The position numbers were made by a program, and so were the translations under genes. The notes beneath the pieces were generated by a model, which saw only the letters and a list, made by a program, of their open reading frames with translations, was not told where the DNA came from and did not search any database. 64,000 nucleotides of DNA from Histomonas meleagridis (lineage: Eukaryota; Parabasalia; Tritrichomonadida; Dientamoebidae): the NCBI GenBank assembly GCA_020186115.1, contig WSYJ01000185.1:1-64000 (forward strand). Direction: 5' to 3'. Each line of letters starts with the position of its first letter. The first letter of the stretch is position 1. Below, in pieces: positions 1 through 15,000 of the stretch.

Positions 1-3000
1 GGAGAATTTGATATTCACATTGACACGGGTGTAGCTGATTTTGCTACCAACAATTTTGGTGGTCTTCGTGCATCAGATTTTACATTTATCGAAGGTGAAA
101 CCCAAGAACCCACCAATGAGAAAGACAAATCCGTCAACATCTATACAAGCAATGGTTTCAGCACAGAAAATCCGAAACAATGTCAATATAATCTATCATA
201 TTCATTTGATGATATGCTTGCTGCAGCTCTTCGTCATCTTGGACTTAACAAAGATGGTCGTTATGCCCTTCTTCTTCAATATGGTAATGATGATCGTCGA
301 TGGTTTGGGGAAACAAATTATCTTGAAGATTATAATCCATTTAATGGAATGACATTATATGTCTTCAAAAGAGAACGACAAATTCGAGTTCATTCTGCAA
401 TATCACATTCAATACCACTTAATTTAGATTTAACGAAAACTGTTTCTGAATTAGTTAAAGATGTTGCAGCAAGTTTTAAGATTGAGAATTATCATGGTTA
501 TACACTTTGTTCAATTAAAGATAAGAAAACACAACCATTAAATCGTGATTTATCAATTCCTCAACAAACAAAATCAATTAAAGATATTTATTTCTTACGT
601 AAATATTTCCTATTTTCAAGAGAAGATTTATCAACTCTTGAAACTACAAAAATTGCATATAAAGATGCATTTAATGAATTTGTTAAAAATAAAATTGAAC
701 TTACTGAAGATGAAGCAGCAGAAATTGTTTTATATCAATTATATGCAGAATCTGATAATGGTAAACCTAATTTCAGTCAATTAGATGATGATCAATCTAA
801 ACGTTTACCAAAAGGTTATAAAGATTCTAAAAACATTGGTTCAAAAGTTAAATCACTTTCTGAAACTATTGGACAACTTGATCAATTTAATGGCTGTCGT
901 AAGTTTATCCAAAAAGTACGTACATTACAAGGATTTGCTACAAAGAAATTCGAAGGAGTTAAAGTTGAACTTAAATTCCAAGATAAGAAGACAGTTGTAG
1001 AAATGATTGTTAATATTTCACCATTATCTATTACATTAGTTAATCCAAAGAGTGGTTTATTAGAAGAAAGAATTTCAATTTCAAAGATTGTTTCATTAAA
1101 TATGTTATCCCATCAATTAGAAATACAATTTTCGATTATGAAATCATTAGGTAAAATAGGAAAATATGTATTTCATTCATCAAAAGTTTTAAAGATGAAA
1201 GCATTAATTGAAGAATATTCGGATGTTTCAAAACAAATTCTTATTGAAAGAGCTAAAGCTAGAGCGGCAGAATTTGGTGAAGATGTAGCACCAATTGATC
1301 CAAGAAGTAAGATAACATTATTCACTACAACATATTTGACTAATGAAGATCCTAAATCATTTGATTATGATTCTAAATTCACTGGTAAAACACTTTTACA
1401 ATATGCAGAACAATATTTAAGTATTCCACATGATGAACAAAATGTTGTTTTGATTAAATTAATGAAGAAGTCATATCGTTGGATTACTAATGATATGATA
1501 TTAAGTTTAGCAAATATTCAAGATGGGATGACAGTATATATTCTTAAGAACAAACGACCAATGAGAATCTTATTCACAGATGGTAGTACTAAAACATTAT
1601 TATTAGATATTACTAAGAAAATTGAAGAAATTACACCAATACTTTTCGAAAAATTAGCATTACCTAATATTGCAGGTTATACACTTTATTCATTAGAAGA
1701 TGAAAAAAAGAATCCTCGACCATTAGATACAAGATTCTCTATCCCTGAACAATGTACTTCTTATGTTCAAGTAGTATTCAGTCGTCGATTTTATATTTTA
1801 TCTGGTGAAGTACTTCAAACTGCTAGAGCTATTTTTACTGCACTTAATGATTGTCGAGAAAATTAATAGATCCAAATGGACTTGTTAGAATTAGTGAAGA
1901 ACAAGCAATTGAATTAGCAATTCTCTTTTTATATGGTACAGCTAAAGATCCAAATGAAATTAAACAAAGAAAAGTATTTGAATTTGATCAATTAATACCT
2001 CCATATATTAAAGTTGATAAGAAATTTGAAGCTAAATTTAAGAAATCATTTTAGATCAATATCCTCCAACAGAAAGAATTATTGCTGCTAAACTTTATTT
2101 AGGTATGGTACGTAAATTACCAGGTTTTGGTGAAGAAAGATTCCAAGGTTTAATGACAGAAGTTACACAAGGAGTAAATTCTCGAACTTATGGTGCAACA
2201 TTAGCTATAGGTCCAATGACAATTTATATTATATTAGCAAATCAAAAAGAACCACTTTATGCTATTACTTATAGATTTATTGTAGGTTTTCAATCAATGG
2301 GTCATAAACTTGTATTAAAATTTGTTAATTCTAAGACATCAAAGATTATATCAATTGAATTCAAATTAAGAGAAATTGATACAGTATTAATGTTATTAAA
2401 TTATAACATTAAAATTATTCGTGATTTAATGCTTGCTAAACAAAGAGAACAAAGAAAAGAACAAGAAGATACAATTAAAAGATTACGTGGTGGATTTGTT
2501 GATGAAAACGGTATTGTTCGTCAAGCAATGCTTGATTTTTATGTTTCTTCTGATTTAGAAAAGAGAGTTAATTTACCAAAGGTTTGGTTAGAAACTATTC
2601 GAACAGGTAAAGAAGTAGCAGATACACTTGTACCAATTATGAAACTTGATCCTAAGATTGAATATGCAATATTATTATGGATATTAAAGGAATCTTATAA
2701 ATGGGTATTAAATGATCAAACTTTAGCATCTGCTAATCCTTATCGTGGTACAATATTATTTGTAATTGAAGCATTTCCAAAAATTAGAATACATTTCTCA
2801 ATGGGTAAAACTAAAATGATGATATTACCAATTGTTAAGAAAGTTGAAGAATTATTACCAATAGTAGCTAAAGGTAATGGATTAAAACATTCATTAGGTT
2901 TTACATTATATTTACCTGTAGAAGGTCAACCATCAAAACCTTTAGATACAAGTATATCAATTCCTGAACAAGCTACACGTTATTCAGAATTAGAATTTAG

Positions 3001-6000
3001 AAGAAGATTCTTCATTATTACAAAACATGATCTTGAAGATCCTACGTCAATTTATCAAGCATTTTGTGATGTACGTGAATTAATATTATCAGGAAAAGTT
3101 GCAATAAGTCAAGATGATGCATTAGAATTAATGTATTATGCTTTAATAGCTGATGGACCTGCAGTTTTAACACCTACAACTATACCAAATGAAAATAGTT
3201 TTCCAGCATATTTACCTGTTAATATGAAAGTTAATTATAAGACAGGTAAAAATAAGATCAATGAATTCTTAAATACTATACCAGTTGAAGGTAAAATTAA
3301 TGCAATGATTAAATATATACAAAAGGCTCGTTCATTACCACAATTTGGTTGTGAAGAATTTCAAGTTATTCTTGTTGAAGAAAAGAATGGACATACTACA
3401 AGAACTAATGTTATCCTATTTTGTGGACCTTATAAAGTATTTGTTATGGATGAAAATAGAAAGAATGTATTAGTTAATGTGCCATATCAAAAATTCATTA
3501 AACTTGAAACATTTGGTATTGAATTATCAATTAAATATTGTACAGAAGAATTTACAGCAGGTTATTGTAACATTGAATCTGAACGAGCAGAAGAAATTGC
3601 TTCATTAATTTTAAGTTATTTGAATCTTCATCGTCAAATATTAATGCAAAAGATTCAAGATATCGATGAAAATCCAGGTGCACATGGAGTAGAAATGATT
3701 ACAGTCTTTTGTCAAGACTTTGATAATGCACAAAGACATCTTTATGATAAAAGAGATACAGGTAAAGAAGTTATACGTAAAGCTTGTCAATTCTTAGGAT
3801 TAGATCCAACAGGTCAATATTCAGCATTACTTAGAATTTCGGATGATGATTTCCGTTGGGTTACAGATGATGTAGTATTAGGTGCATTAAATCCATTTGA
3901 TGGAGTTACAATTCATTTATATTATACTTATATGCCAGTTCAAATTCATACAGATACATTTGATCGACAAATGTTAATTAATATTGAAAAGACAGTTGAA
4001 CAATTAATTGATGAAATTGCTTTTAAGATGTATGTAGACTTCCCATTAGGTTATACTTTATATGCTAGAGATGAAGAAGGTGAATTTGCATTAGATTTAG
4101 CTAGGACTGTTCCTGAACAAGTATTAGATTTCGATAAGATGACATTTAGAAGAAGAGTTTTCTTATTTACAAAAGAAGATATTACTTCACCTTATACATC
4201 ATTACAAATATTCCCTGATGTAGTCCGAAATATATTAAGTGGTATACCAGAAATTAATGATAATACTGCTATTGAATTAGCTGTTTATCATGCATTAACA
4301 CTTTATCCTTCACCAGAAGAAGCTGCTAATATACAAATTGATAATATTGCTGAACTTTTTACCATCAAATTATAAACTTAAACATAAAATATTTAATAAG
4401 ATTAAAGAACTTATTACAAGTTATTCAGGTCAATTCTTACAACATCAAGCAATTATGAAATATATCTTTACTGCTCGAATGTTAAATCATTTTGGTTGTG
4501 AAATTTATTCTGGTAAACTTGAAGAAAAATCTGAGGTTGATTCAAAATCTGCTAAAAAACAAAAGAAATTATTACGTGTAAATATTGCAATAGGACCTTT
4601 AGGTGTACATATTTATGATCCAAGTACTCAAACTGATTATGCTAAAATAGATTATAAGAATGTAGTTAGTGCAACACTAATTAAAAATAAATTATTCCTT
4701 CATGTTACTGAAGAAGGTGGTTCAACTCAAACATTAATAATTGAATCTCAAAGTTCAATTAAAATTATTAAATTATTAGATTCTTATAAGAAATTCTGGC
4801 TTCCAGGTTTAGAAGAACATGATATGATACAAAAATCTAGAAGTAGTGCAGAAATGTATAGTGTATTAGAAAAGAATCAAAATAATGCAATGCCAATTTA
4901 TGTTGAAAGACAATTAGATCATCCATCTCCAAATATATATCAAATTTCTAAAGATTTAACTCCAGTTGAACTTGCTAAAGTAGGTTTATATGATTTAACA
5001 ATTCAACATAAGAAAGCTTATATATTAATGGTAGCAAATCAAAGAAAGAAATTTGAAAAAGATAATGATTATAAATTTATTGAAAGTGATCAAACATTAG
5101 CATCAGTTTCACCTGTAAATGAAGCACATTTATTTGTAGTAGAATATACACCAGTTGTTCAAGTAATTACTACAATTCATAGAGTAGCAGAACTTGAATT
5201 AGAAATTAAAGTTGATATCTTTACACAATGTCAAAGGTTAGCAAATTATTTCAATTTAGGTTCACATTTAGGTTATACATTATATGAAGTATTAAGAGGT
5301 GAAAGAAGACCATTAGATTTCAAATATAATATACTTTTAACTACACCAAATTATGTAGAAGTATTACTTAAACGTAGATTCTTATTATTCTCAATGAATT
5401 TATTACGTAATTATCAAACATTATTAAATGGTTATAAAGATGTTAAACAAATGGCTTTATCAGGTATAATGACAATGACTGAAGAACAAGCATTTGAATT
5501 AGCTATATTAAGTTTATATGCAGAATCTTCTCAACAATCAGAAGTATCAATTCAAGCAAATAAAATGACAATTGAAGAATTAACACAATTATTACCAAAG
5601 AATATTACTGTTCATGATGATACATTACGTAGATTTAAAGCAGAAGCTAATTTAATAGTACCAATGTTACCAATTAATTCAATGATTCGTTATATTATTT
5701 TAGCAAATAATTTAACAGGTTATGGATCAGAAACTTATAAATGTTATTATACTGATGTAATTAATGTTGATAAGAAAGCTCGAAAAGAATGTTTAATATC
5801 ACTTTCACCTTATTCAATTACAATTCAAAATGCTAATAAACAAAAGCAATATTCATTAATTATGTGGAGAAAGATTAATTCATTTAATAGACATGAAGAT
5901 ACAGTTGAAATTACATATAATGATGAAAATGGTATTTATTGTCATATCGAAGTAGAATCAGAAGAACATTCACGTGAAATCTTTTCATTTATTAATGACT

Positions 6001-6040
6001 TAATTGAATTATTTAATATTGAAGAATTTAAAGATTTCCC
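1..6040 (+). repeat. Five tandem FERM-like modules of about 1.2 kb each
   Basis: Approximate module limits are 1-1275 (left part cut), 1280-2470, 2500-3690, 3695-4850 and 4860-6040. Each has a ubiquitin-like F0/F1 part with a YRW/FRW-like motif and a conserved GYTLY core, a Phe/Arg-rich segment ending F-RR-F, an acyl-CoA-binding-like helical F2 with an EEQA-ELA motif, a K-I-KAR-L--FG motif, and a PH-like F3. The modules are strongly diverged, so the duplications are old. Confidence 0.7.
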
Positions 6041-9000
6041 GAACTTCCTTGATATTCAACTTGATGATATTAATGGAGGATTTGATGAAGTATTAGACTT
6101 ACTTGATAGAGATGCATTTAATTTAAGAGATGATGATGAAATTGATAGTCGAGTTGATGATATGTTACTTAGATCAGGTGATTTAGCAGATGATGACTTA
6201 TATAATTATGGTAATGGTAATGATCAAGATAAAGATGGATTAAATTGGAGATTATTTGGTGATGGATTACAATTACAACGTGTTGATAATTTATTAGATG
6301 GATTTTTAGAAAACTTAAATATATTAGATGGAGGATTAAATGATAAAGATCCTAATGATTTATATAGACAATTGGATTTCATGTATAATCAACTTAAGAA
6401 TTTATTAGATGAATGTGATGATGAAACTAAACAATATTTCCTTCCTTTATTAGATTCATTAAATTCATTACGTAAGAAAGTTCAAGAAATTGCACTTGCT
6501 GATATGGATATTACTCCTTATATATCAGAAATTAAGAGTCAAATGGATGAACTTAAAAAGAAAGTTAATGATGCTAAAGCACATATCACTAAGAAAGTTA
6601 ATGAACTTAAACTTAATTTGGCTGATTCATTTGTTAATGATAGATTACTTAAACTTGCTACTTCTAGAGAAGATCAATGTTTAGCTAATGCTTTATTAAA
6701 TATTTCTGATTTACAAGAAAAATTAATTTCTTCATTACAACAAAATTATCCAATGTATGCTAAATATATTGAAGATGCTAATTCTATTATTCGTTCATTA
6801 GGTTTATCATCTTCTACTTTAACACAAATTGCTTCTAATTTATTAAAGTCTAATGGTAATCCAGAAATGATTAGGAAACATTTAATTCCACAATTAAATG
6901 ATATATTAAAACAATCTACAACTATAGGTTCAATGTTAGCTAAAGCTAAAGAAAAAGGTGTTAATTTACCAGAATTAGAAAAATTATATAATGATTTAGT
7001 TAATTCATTAGAAAAACTTTTGAAGTCAGATGTATTAAATAATTATAAACAAGATAGAAGAACACAATTCTATCAATATTATCCAGGTGATCATAGACCA
7101 ATACAAACAATTTTACCAACACTTATAGATAATTCTAAATTCTTAACACAATTTGTTGATTCATCTACATTAAGTTCTAATAAAGTATTACAAAACTTAT
7201 TCCGTACTAAAGCTAAACAATTAGAAAAAGATACAGAAGCAATTCAAATTACTTATGAAAACTTAAATATTGATGCATTAAATGATGAAAGTCGTACTAA
7301 AGCACTTGAAGCATTACAAAATACTATGCAAACTTATGAATTAGTAATAGCACAAATGAATAAAGTTAAATGTAATCCAATCGATTTACAAAGATTTACT
7401 CAAACAATACCTTATTTAACAAGAGTAGCTTATTCATTATCTTCAATTAATGTTACACCTGAAAATGTACAACGTATATCAGATGATTTAACTACAATTT
7501 GGAATCGTTATGCTTCATTACCACCAGAAATAGTATTAAAATTAACAGATTCACAACGTACTTCATTTGGTGCTACACTTAATAAAATTAAAGATCTTAA
7601 TAATATGATCGATAAAATAATGCCTAAATTCAAAGAAAATCCTACAAGTGGTCAATGTATATATCGTGCACAACAAGTTGTCTTAAGAATTCATGATATA
7701 TTACCTGAAATTAATGGTTTATTAAATGATTTACATAAGTTAACATTAGATCCTACTTATCCAGTTTTATATGAACGTTTGATTACTAATGTTAAATCTA
7801 CTTTATGTGAATCACCAATATCCGAAGAATTTTCACATTTAGATCACTTAAAGAAATTCCAACGATTACAAGTTGATACTGCACGTGTATTAAACTTACT
7901 TGCTATTAATTCAGAAAATCCTTATATTAAAGCTAATAATGAATTACATGAAAAACTTGAATTCCAAGGTGTACAATTAAGAAATAATTATTTGACACAA
8001 GTTGAAACTAGAGGTGAATTACATGAAAGACCTTTTGCTAATGATATTATTGCTAATGCTACTTCGGTTATATCAAAACTTAAACAAATTGTTGAACGTA
8101 TTCAACCTGCTTCACGTAAAGTTTCTGATTTAACTTCTAATTTACAACTTGAACAAATGACTAATCATCTATTAACTTCTGCTATTGATGCATTACAATC
8201 AATACAAAAAGCTAAATGTCAACCATTTAGAAAATTACCTACAAAGAATATGGTTGATTCATTATTAAAGTCATTATTAGATTTCCAAAGTTCATTAAAT
8301 GAATTAAACAAATCACCAGCAGTTCAAAATAATGAAGGAATTAAGAATATCTTTAATAAGTCTATTCAAGATAATGAAAATATTATTAAACATTTACGTG
8401 CTTTATCAAATAAACCAGATATGAGTCTTTATAAATTTGCTACTAAACTTCAAAAAGAATTAGGTATAATGATACCAACATTACCCCAAATTAATGACTT
8501 TAGAAATAATAAAGTTCATCAAGATCATTTAAGTGCATTATCAGATTCATTAACAAAGATATTAGAAGAAGTTAAACCAACATTAGAAGATTGCAAAGAT
8601 TTAATTAAGAATTATTTACCAATATTAAATGAATGTTTAACATCATTTAAGAATCATTCTAATAATCCTAAAGTTAAACAAAATCAAATTGCTTATAATG
8701 CATTACAAGATTGGATCGAATTTGGTACAACTTCATATCAAGAATTACAAGATCATTCTAAAGATCCTAAATATAATATTCATGTAGCTAATGATGATAA
8801 AAATATTATACTTAAATTATTAGAGAAATATTCTCAAATACCAATGGATTTAAGAAAGAGTTTAATACCTAAAGAAATTGAAGATTTAGCTAAATTATTA
8901 GGTAAACATGCAGAAGCTGCACTTGCTACAATTAATTGTATTAGACAATTACCAGGTTTAGAAAGACCTAAGAGTGATCCAACTAAATTTACTAAAGTTG

Positions 9001-12000
9001 AACTTAGTGAAGAATTATCTTCTTCAGTACCTAAACTTGGAGCACAAATTGAATCATTACGTCAATTCTATAAAGAATTAATTGAAGCTAATACATTATT
9101 AGATAGACCTAATGCATTAAAACTTGCTAAAGATATTGAACAACAACTTGGCGCAATTAAATCTTCATCATTTAAACCAGATTTTAATGAAGATGAATTA
9201 AAGAAAATACTTTCAGAATTGAAAGAAAAGATGCAATCAATTATATCATCATCAGAATTAATATCACCAATAGTTCATGATCCTTATATTGGTAGAAATA
9301 CTAGAATAGTTAATGATAATATTAATACTATCTTACATATATTAGAAAATCCACATCTTGATAAAGTTAAAGCTAAAGAATTTATTAATGCTGTATTACC
9401 ATTACTTAAGAAGATTCAACCTCAATCACGTCAATTCTTACAACGTGATGATGTTGTATCTAATAATACATTATATGAATATTCTAAATCATTTGATACT
9501 ACAGTTGATAGAGCTATAGCCATAATCCCTGAAGCTCAACTTAGAAAACTTCAAATGACACTTGATGAATTATATCAAGCAACTTCATTATTATTACCTT
9601 ATTTACAAGAAAATCCAAGTCATGAAGCTTATTTAGTTGATCTTAATAAATTATTTGATTTATTAAGTGAATATACATCATTACAAAAGGTACAAATTAA
9701 ATATTCTGATGCTATAGTCCTTAAGAATCCAATATTATCTGATAAAGCTATTAAAGAATTAGCAGATCAAACATTTGCTGCTTTAGAATCAAAGAATAAT
9801 GAAGTTGAACCCGATTTATTTGAAAATCTTTCTGATAACTTAGGATTTATTCTTGATCATCAAGATCAAGTTCCAATTTATATTTCTACTGCAGCAGGTT
9901 TAATAATGCCTATAATGCCACGTCATGAATTAATTCGATTATCTGATTCATTAAGAACAGTAATTTCATGTAGTTCAACAGTTTTAGCTAATGATCTTTA
10001 TGAGAAATTAGTTGTTAAAACTTCTGTTAGAACAGCATTACAATTAATTCAATTAGAGAAATCATTAGAATTTTTAGAACAAAGAATTGAACAATATTCG
10101 AATATGTTTGATGATGAAACTAAATTCTATTTAACTAAATTACAAAATGCTATTAAACATTCAGATACTACATTAATATTACAATGTCAATCATTACCTA
10201 CAGCAGTATTTAATTTCCAACCAATGCATAATATTGATGATTCATTACAATTATTATTAAGTAAAGTTACATTAATTCCTACACTTAAACCTATTGTACA
10301 ACCTTTACAAGATTGTGGTAAAGAATTTAGTGATTGGGTATTCCAATCTGATTTATCTATGATGGCTTATTTCCAATCACATTTAGATCAAATCACAGTA
10401 ATTTCTGAAGATTTATTAACTAATGATAAAACACATAAATTACCTCCACAATTATCAATATTTATACGTAAAGCAGTATCAAATCTTAAGTTTAAAGAAA
10501 GAGGTTTTAGATATGATATGCCTACAATTTCAGATTTAGCTAAACTTACAATTAATTATTTGACTGATATATATCCACAAATAACTAAAGTTGTACCTGA
10601 TTCAGATAATAAGAAATTATTAAATGAACATGTTAAAGCACTTGAAAGAATTCGACCAATTATAAAGAATTGGCAAAATCCAGTACTTAATTTAACTAAT
10701 CAAGGATTACGTTCTAATGTAATTTCTTCATTATGTACATCTATTAAATCTACTAATCATATTAATACAATTATTAATACTAATCCTAATGATATACAAG
10801 TTGAATTTGCTTTAGGTAGTGCAAAGATTTCTTCATTATTACTTAATTTAATTAATGCTATCGAAAAGAAAGTACCTGTTAAAGAAGTTTATGATAAATC
10901 TTCTAAAGCAAATGATATGGTTAAAGAGATTTATGAAACTAATGACATCACTAAAATCCAAATTAATATTAATGAATTAAATAAGATGTTAAGTGAATCA
11001 CAATTATTAATGGAGAAATCAATTCCAATTGATTATAATAGTATTGAAGATGATATAATTTTAGATTTAGATTCATTCCTTAATATGATATCTGATCCAG
11101 AAGCTTTAAGTTTAGTTAAAGAAGCAGCTAAGATATTAGAGAAATTATTAGCTTCTATACCTAAATTAAGTAATGAACAACGTTCTTCTGATAATAATAA
11201 ATTTAATCCTAAATTAGAAATTAAACTTTCTAATGGTAAACCATATCAATTTTCATTACATTCTATTGCATTAAATTCAATAAGTCAAAAGTCATCTGAT
11301 CCAATGATGTCAATCGATCCAAATCAATTAAATGATTTATTATCTAAATTAGGACAATTAATATCAAATGTTGAAGAAGTAACTTCAGATAAACAAAATG
11401 TTACATTATCACAAGTAGAACGTACAATGTTATCACAACGTATTTCACAATTACAACAACAACAAATCTCAGAATTCCCAGATGTAATTAAATCAATATC
11501 ATCATTAAATTCTAAAATATTACCAATTACTAATATTACATCTGATCAAGCTAATTCATCAATTCATTCTATTCAACAACAATTTGAAGCATTATCTTCT
11601 TCATCAGAATTACATAAATTACAATCACGTTTAACACCAGATCAAATATTACCACAACAATTATTATTAACACATAATTTATCACAAGCAATTGAACGTA
11701 ATGTTGATTTATCAATCCAATCACATGTAGAACAAACTAATGAAATTCATAATCAATTATTTAAGACAATATTAGAAAAGCTTCAAACTAATGGAATGCC
11801 TAAAGTATCAATTAAAACAGATGACTTAAACGCTTCACTTCAACGTGGTTATTCACAATTATCATTAATTAATCAATTAATTACTATTCAACAACAATTA
11901 TCAGTTAATATTCCAGATTTATTCAAATTTGTACAATCACCAGAAGGTTTACAATTACTTAGTTCACCAATTACACCACATCAATTATTAGAACAACAAC

Positions 12001-15000
12001 AAAATATTCTTAAACAAATTAATTTAGTATCTTCACCAGAATTATTAAATGCATTCCAAAAGAATTTATTACCAGAACAAATTATTATTCAACAAAGGAT
12101 TTTACAACATTCATTAAAATTATTAATTGGTGATTATGGTAAATATATAATGACATCTGAAGCTGGTATTGATGATGTATCACAAACAGCTATTTTTGCA
12201 TCATTAAACTTATTACAACAAGAAATTATTAAAGAAAATCCAGAAATATCGAAATTAAATTATTATGTTAATCCATCAGATATATTAGAAGCTCAACAAT
12301 TTGCTTATGATTTACTTAGTAGATTAACTTTAATGCAAAAGATTTCTGATATTCAACAAAAACAATTAATTTCTAATAATAATTCTTCACAAGTTACAAC
12401 TAAATTAAATCAACCTATGAATGCTGAATCATTAAAAGCTTCACAAGTTTCTACACATATGAATTCATTAATTACACAATTTATGGATCCATCAAAGGTT
12501 TCTAAATCACTTTCTTCAAATGATTTACTTGAACAACAACAAATTCTTTCTGTAATTAAAGGAATCTTATCAAATCCAGAATTATTATACAAATATTGTG
12601 GTGGATTACAACGAACAGTTGAATTAAATAACTCAATGAATGAATTATTCACTGAATTACAAACACAACAAAATTCATTACTTAGGAATTCAACTAAATC
12701 TTTAGATGGTATTAAACCACTTACTGATTCACAAGTCATAAATAGTTATGAGAAGAGTAATTCTAAATTATTAAATCTTAATAGAATTGAACAAATTAAG
12801 AATTTAATTAATACATTTGATACTATTAATCCAACATTATGTCAACAAGTTTTAAGTGCTAAACCTTCATTTACTTCTGATCAATTAGAAATTACTCGTT
12901 CATTATTAGAACGTTTAATTGATTTATCTTCTACAAATATTTCATCTACAACAGAATTAATTTCTAATTTAACTAAAGAAGAACAACAAAGAATTTATTC
13001 ATTACTTATTACAGAAACTTCTAAATTAACTAAATTCGATCCATATATGAATGAATTATTACAAAAAGAATCACGTGTATTTGATATGGCTGCTTTAATT
13101 CAACGTCAACCAGGTATAGGTATAGTATCTGTATCTACAAAAGATTTACCACAAATTGAAAAATTAGATCAAATTGAAAAGAAGATTAAAGAACTTCAAG
13201 AAAGTATTGTTATTAAAGGAGTACAATCAAATCTAATTAAATTAATGGAAGCACGTAATGATTTAAGTCCAATACTTTCATCGATTAATGATTCAGATGT
13301 TGAAAATGCACTTAAAGAAATTAAACCTAATGATATACCTAAGTTATCTTCTTCATTAATTGAACAAGTTAAAGTTATTAATGATAATTCTAAATTAAAT
13401 AATATTTTAGAACATACTAAGAAAGATCAATTAATTGTTGAACAATTAATGTTACAACAAATGACTACAAATAATTCTAAAGAATCTAAAGATGCACAAC
13501 TTAAAGGAATTACATTATCAAATGTTACAAGTAATTTACAAACTACAATTGTTAAATCTACTGAACAATTGATTGAAGATCAAAAACCACAATTAACTTC
13601 ATCATTACAATTATTAACACCACTTAAACCACTTTCACAAACTAAAGTTAAAGCAGCTTCTAAATTAGTTGATGAACAATTTACAAGGATTTGTGTAAGT
13701 GAGAAATTAGAAGAAGTTAAACTTAAACAATTAAAGGGAATTAAAGGTATTGATGAATTTGTACATAATACTTCTTCTTATGAATCAGCAATTTCAGATC
13801 CATTTACACAAGTTGAAGTTATAGATTATCAAGATATGTTAAAGTCATTAATTACAATTAATACTTCAGTTGAAGATGTAATTCATACATATTCTAAACA
13901 AACTAAAGAAACTAATGCAAGAGGACTTACAATATTAACTAATTTAATTGATACAATTACACCAACAAATGTTAATATTGTTGAATCATTAGAGAAAGAT
14001 GATATTACTGAATTATCTTCATTCTTTGATAAGTCAATTAATTATGATGATATTTTAATTGGACCAATTATGGATGTTAAAATCCCAAGTGAACGACAAA
14101 ATGCATCAAGAATTGCTTCAGCTTATCAAGGATTTATTACAATAGTACCAACTATGTATAGTATTCCACCAGAAGAAGTTAAATCTATTTTAGTTACAGA
14201 AAATACAGAAGCATTAAATATTATTACATCTATTTATGATTCTAAATCTACTTCATATTCAAATGATTTACGTAAATTAGTTGAAATTGCTCCACAACTT
14301 GTAGCTTCTTATGCAAGATATTCATCAACACTTAAACCTCAAGTTAAATCACAACTTAAATTAAATCCATTAAACATATTATCATCAATTGAAACACTTC
14401 AAAATACTTCTTGTATGAAGACTACACCAGAAACTTCATCTAACTTTAGAAAGACATTAGCTAATTTATTATCAATGTTCCAAAACATTGATTCAGCAAT
14501 TGTAGAAAGAAAAGATGAAGATCCAGTTGCACATTGTATTAATTGTTTAGCTTCAATGGCTAAAGCAATACAAAATCAAGACATTGATTTACTTAACAAA
14601 GAAATTATACATTATAAAGGACTTGATATTTATTCATTATCATTTGGTACAAATAATTCATATCTTAAATCTATTGAACCAAAGATTCAAAAGATTATAC
14701 CATTAGTAGAAAAATCATATGCAATTCATGGTAAACTTAGTACTGAATTACAAACAGCTATGACTGACTTACGTAAAGATTTAATAACAATCATTAATAA
14801 AGAAACTAAGAATCCATATGAATTAATCGAAAAGATTAAGACAGCACCAGAAGTACAAAAAGTTATATCTACTTCTATTCAAGGCATTAGTCATTCAACT
14901 AAGAAATTAATTGATTCAGTACAAAATAGGAATAAAGTTGAGAAGACTAATTCTATTGCAAGTATTATAGAGTTAATCTCTAATTCTATTGCAGCAATAT

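Noticed and set aside
1-213. Treating the ATG at 214 as the start of the talin gene
   Set aside because: The same frame is open to base 1 and codes for FERM-like sequence, so the gene begins outside the window.
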